A stretch of DNA of 9,523 bases from Prevotella sp. Its GTDB lineage: Bacteria; Bacteroidota; Bacteroidia; Bacteroidales; Bacteroidaceae. Of the stretch, positions 7,246 through 9,523 are shown one piece after another. Made by a program: the position numbers and the translations under genes. The number at the start of each line of letters is the position of its first letter. Positions within the stretch are counted from its first letter, which is position 1. The stretch is from contig JAIJUV010000090.1 of assembly GCA_022732315.1 (NCBI GenBank), positions 1 to 9,523 on the forward strand, in the 5' to 3' direction. Below the pieces are notes generated by a model that was not told where the DNA came from, did not search any database, and worked only from the letters and a program-made list of their open reading frames with translations.

Positions 7246-8001
7246 AGATATTTTGGGCTGCTGATTCTGTTGCTGATTTTCGGAATCCCGGTTTCGGCAC
7301 AGATAGGAGAACATCGCAATGACTTTAGCATCGGATTCAACGGCGGATACGTGATGAGTTCAGTGGGCTTCGAACCGGATGTGCAGCAGAAACAGCATGG
7401 GGGAATCACGGGAGGATTCTCGCTGAAATATACCTGCGAGAAATACTTCAAAACCATCTGCTCCATCTACGCCGAGGTGAACTACGCCCAGGTGGGATGG
7501 AAGGAGGATATCCTCGATCTCGACAATCAGCCCGTGATTATCACGGATACGAAACAGGCGATGGCCTACAGCCGCACCATCAACTATATCCAGGTGCCTG
7601 TGTTTGCCCATCTGGCATGGGGTAGAGAGGAGAGGGGATTGAACATCTTCGTGAATGCCGGTCCGCAATTCGGATTCTATCTGAGCGATTCGAAAGATAC
7701 CAACTTCGACGTGAAGAACATGCCGAAGACGGATAACGACCGCGTAAGTCCCGTGGTGGCGCAGGACACCATGGCCATCAAGAACAAGTTGGATTACGGC
7801 ATTGCCCTGGGCTTGGGTGCTGAATACAGCATCCCGAAGGTGGGACACTTCCTTGCCGAGGCGCGCTACTACTACGGATTGGGCAATATCTACGGTGCGT
7901 CGAAGCGTGATTACTTCGGAAAGAGTAACTACGGACAGATAGTAGTAAAACTCTCTTATCTCTTCGATATTACAAGAACGAAGAACGTGAAGAGAAAGTA
8001 G
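7240..8001 (+). CDS. PorT-family outer membrane beta-barrel protein
   Basis: A 253-residue protein with a Sec signal peptide (residues 1-20, ending PVSA before Gln21). Alternating amphipathic strands typical of the 8-strand OMP_b-brl_2/PorT group follow: FSIGFNGGYVMSSV (29-42), GGITGGFSLKYT (54-65), SIYAEVNYAQVGW (75-87), INYIQVPVFAHLAW (114-127), LNIFVNAGPQFGFYLSD (134-150), YGIALGLGAEY (186-196), LAEARYYYGL (205-214) and GQIVVKLSYLF (232-242). The motif YIQVP with NAGPQFGFYLS is characteristic of the family. PorT itself is a type IX secretion component, but many family members are unrelated barrels, so the symbol porT is not given. It lies 32 bp after the LysM gene, which supports a shared envelope role. 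The barrel ends in Phe before a basic 11-residue tail. Confidence 0.88.
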   Translation: MNRYFGLLILLLIFGIPVSAQIGEHRNDFSIGFNGGYVMSSVGFEPDVQQKQHGGITGGFSLKYTCEKYFKTICSIYAEVNYAQVGWKEDILDLDNQPVIITDTKQAMAYSRTINYIQVPVFAHLAWGREERGLNIFVNAGPQFGFYLSDSKDTNFDVKNMPKTDNDRVSPVVAQDTMAIKNKLDYGIALGLGAEYSIPKVGHFLAEARYYYGLGNIYGASKRDYFGKSNYGQIVVKLSYLFDITRTKNVKRK

Positions 8002-8063
8002 TTTACAGTTAATAGTTTATAGTTAATAGTTTATAGTTAATAATTAATAGAAAATAGAAATTA
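8001..8063. repeat. Tandem heptamer / 14-mer repeat array upstream of the MFS gene
   Basis: Three copies of a 14-base unit run from 8001 to 8042: gtttacagttaata, then gtttatagttaata twice (8015, 8029). Each is two 7-base subunits. The register continues more loosely through ATTAATA (8043), GAAAATA (8050) and GAAATTA (8057). The first copy starts on the last base of the PorT-like gene's stop codon. On the minus strand the subunits read TATAAAC and TATTAAC, matching the TAAACTA-type units at 981-1064 in inverted orientation. Confidence 0.85.
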
Positions 8064-8064
8064 G

Positions 8065-8081
8065 TGATAATGAAATTATCA
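8065..8081. promoter_or_regulatory. Candidate operator: 7-3-7 palindrome before the MFS gene
   Basis: TGATAAT-GAA-ATTATCA is a perfect inverted repeat with 7-base arms and a 3-base centre, 16 bases before the ATG at 8098. The half-site TGATAAT equals the arm of the 7-1-7 Fur consensus, but the spacing is 3 rather than 1. In such AT-rich DNA chance is a real alternative, and a small RNA hairpin is another. Confidence 0.3.
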
Positions 8082-8097
8082 TTTATGTTTTGAAACG

Positions 8098-9477
8098 ATG
8101 AGTACAACAGAAAAAATTCAGATGAAATTGAGCGACTCGAAGTCAGCTCGCTGGACCGCCCTCTTCATTGTGAGCGTCACGATGATGTTCGGTTACTTTT
8201 TTACAGATGTAATGTCTCCGCTGGAGCCACTCTTGACAGCAGCCAAGGGGGCAGAGAATGGCCTTGGACTCGGATGGAGTTCGGATGAATACGGCTTCTT
8301 CTCTGGAGCCTACGGATACTTTAATGTGTTCCTCCTGCTCCTCTTCTTCGGTGGACTTATCCTCGATAAGTTCGGCATCCGTTTTACGGGTATCCTCTCT
8401 ACCGTCCTGATGTTTGGTGGAGCCTTGTTGAAGTGGTACGCAGTGGGTCATGAGTTTGCCGGATCAATGACAGTGCCATTCTTTGGTACTTATAGTACAC
8501 AGGTAGTCATCGCTGCTCTTGGCTTCGCCATCTATGGCGTGGGCTGTGAGATATGCGGTATTACCGTGAGCAAGGTTATCGTGAAATGGTTTACGGGTCA
8601 TGAGCTGGCTCTGGCAATGGGCGTGCAGGTGGCTACTGCCCGTTTAGGAACAGCCGCTGCCCTGGGTGCTTCTCTTCCTTTCGCCAAGGCAATGGGCGGC
8701 GTATCTGCCTCTATTGGCTTGGGTGCAGCCTTGCTTTGTGCCGGTGTGCTGGTCTATCTGGTTTATTGCGCAATGGATAAGAAGGAGGATGCTTCAGCAG
8801 CTGCTGCGGCTACTGAACCGGAAGAAGGATTCAAGTTCTCCGACCTGGGTGGACTTTTCAAGACAACAGGTTTCTGGTATGTAGCATTCCTTTGCCTGAT
8901 GTTCTATGCAGGTGTATTCCCATTCCTGAAGTTTGCCACCAAGCTGATGATTTTCAAGTATGGTGTTGATGCTAGTATGGCAGGTCTGATTCCTGCGATG
9001 TTGCCATTCGGTACCATCTTCCTTACTCCGCTCTTCGGCAGCGTATACGACAAGTATGGCAAGGGTGCCACGCTGATGATTATCGGCAGTTGCCTCCTTA
9101 CTCTGGTACACGTAGTCTTTGCCCTGCCACTCAACTCATGGGTGCTTGCCATCGTGATGATGCTCATCCTGGGCATTGCCTTCGGATTGGTGCCTTCAGC
9201 CATGTGGCCATCCGTGCCAAAGATTATCCCAATGAAACTCTTGGGAACTGCATACGCACTTATCTTCTATATTCAGAATATCGGACTGGCTCTTATTCCT
9301 GTATGGATTGGTAAGGTGAACCAGGCAAACACGGGTGCTGATGGTGTAATCGACTATACTGAGACGATGACCATCTTTGCAGCCTTTGGCGTGATTGCCA
9401 TCGTCATCTCCTTCCTCCTCCTCCTGGAAGACAAGCGCAAGGGCTATGGCCTGCAGCAGCCTAATGTGAAGAAATAA
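8098..9477 (+). CDS. Major facilitator superfamily transporter, MFSD1-like
   Basis: A 459-residue inner-membrane secondary transporter with about twelve hydrophobic helices (near 21-39, 68-88, 97-113, 136-155, 168-190, 205-225, 258-276, 293-312, 325-343, 347-366, 383-402, 425-443). The helix 2-3 loop carries the MFS signature GGLILDKFGIRFTG (85-98) and its second-half counterpart is GSVYDKYGKGA (314-324). A charged, alanine-rich cytoplasmic loop (226-247) separates the halves. The WPSVPKIIPMKLLGTAYALIFYIQNIGLALIPVWIG stretch, split at about 370-405, resembles from memory the MFSD1 branch (LGTA...IQN.GLA). Animal MFSD1 moves dipeptides, but extending that substrate here is speculation. The ATG at 8098 begins a 20-residue polar N-terminus before helix 1. 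It probably has its own control, since 96 bp of repeats and a palindrome separate it from the upstream gene. Confidence 0.88.
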   Translation: MSTTEKIQMKLSDSKSARWTALFIVSVTMMFGYFFTDVMSPLEPLLTAAKGAENGLGLGWSSDEYGFFSGAYGYFNVFLLLLFFGGLILDKFGIRFTGILSTVLMFGGALLKWYAVGHEFAGSMTVPFFGTYSTQVVIAALGFAIYGVGCEICGITVSKVIVKWFTGHELALAMGVQVATARLGTAAALGASLPFAKAMGGVSASIGLGAALLCAGVLVYLVYCAMDKKEDASAAAAATEPEEGFKFSDLGGLFKTTGFWYVAFLCLMFYAGVFPFLKFATKLMIFKYGVDASMAGLIPAMLPFGTIFLTPLFGSVYDKYGKGATLMIIGSCLLTLVHVVFALPLNSWVLAIVMMLILGIAFGLVPSAMWPSVPKIIPMKLLGTAYALIFYIQNIGLALIPVWIGKVNQANTGADGVIDYTETMTIFAAFGVIAIVISFLLLLEDKRKGYGLQQPNVKK

Positions 9478-9482
9478 ATGAA

Positions 9483-9510
9483 GTGAAGAGTGAAGAACGA
9501 AGAGTGAAGA
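9483..9510. repeat. Tandem heptamer array after the MFS gene
   Basis: Four 7-base units: GTGAAGA (9483), GTGAAGA (9490), ACGAAGA (9497), GTGAAGA (9504), starting 5 bases after the stop codon. The composition is purine-rich and unlike the A/T-only arrays elsewhere in the window, but the period is the same. No terminator hairpin is seen before the window ends at 9523. Confidence 0.75.
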
Positions 9511-9523
9511 ATTCGTTTGCTCT

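Noticed and set aside
6746..7300. A 184-codon minus-strand frame overlapping the LysM gene and the next start
   Set aside because: It lies opposite the binding-fold coding sequence and the heptad spacer; its start region is repeat sequence and the protein lacks any family pattern.
7360..7848. Minus-strand frame of 162 codons opposite the barrel gene
   Set aside because: Its sequence is the complement of alternating beta-strand codons and has no domain or leader.
8001..8042. Iteron-type replication origin or phage attachment site
   Set aside because: No replication gene, integrase or tRNA is nearby, and the units are shorter and more AT-rich than usual iterons; the surrounding genes are ordinary chromosomal genes.

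Overview
The window looks like chromosomal DNA of a Bacteroidales bacterium, most likely a Prevotellaceae member (Prevotella/Segatella type). The support is: promoter boxes of the Bacteroidetes form (TTTG, then about 20 bp, then TAnnTTTG), no Shine-Dalgarno sequences, a protein ending in a gliding-motility/type IX secretion C-terminal domain (CHU_C), a PorT-type outer-membrane barrel, and AT-rich spacers between genes of moderate GC. The genus is inferred from overall resemblance; no search was run.

Layout. (1) 1-639: the 3' end of nuoN, the last subunit of respiratory complex I, closed by a strong intrinsic terminator at 656-696. (2) 718-1961: a new transcription unit on the plus strand with a 61-residue DUF4250 protein and a YitT-family membrane protein. 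(3) 1989-2061: a very long hairpin flanked by A and T runs, a bidirectional terminator between the converging yitT and uvrA. (4) 5675-2075, minus strand: a secreted CHU_C-domain protein followed after 45 bp by uvrA, the damage-recognition ATPase of nucleotide excision repair. (5) From a divergent promoter region (5651-5797) the plus strand carries a secreted LysM plus periplasmic-binding-fold protein and a PorT-like outer-membrane barrel, 32 bp apart. (6) 8098-9477: a 12-segment major facilitator transporter resembling the MFSD1-like branch. The window ends 46 bases beyond it.

The cell-envelope theme (CHU_C protein, LysM protein, PorT-like barrel, two transporters) is clear, but most of these genes are ordinary core genes. 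I see no defence system, prophage, IS element, CRISPR array, tRNA or rRNA, and no gene-level system that is plainly undescribed.

The most unusual structure lies between the genes. Every spacer between plus-strand genes that lacks a terminator (981-1064, 7211-7245, 8001-8063) and the region after the last gene (9483-9510) is built from degenerate tandem 7-base units in a constant register. Some share a core in opposite orientations (TAAACTA at 1009, its complement TAGTTTA from 8013), and one array runs through the start codon of the PorT-like gene. These heptad arrays, a 7-3-7 palindrome with Fur-like half-sites upstream of the MFS gene, and overlapping or near-overlapping mini-ORFs before two genes deserve a second look. 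No gene-free stretch exceeds 300 bases.
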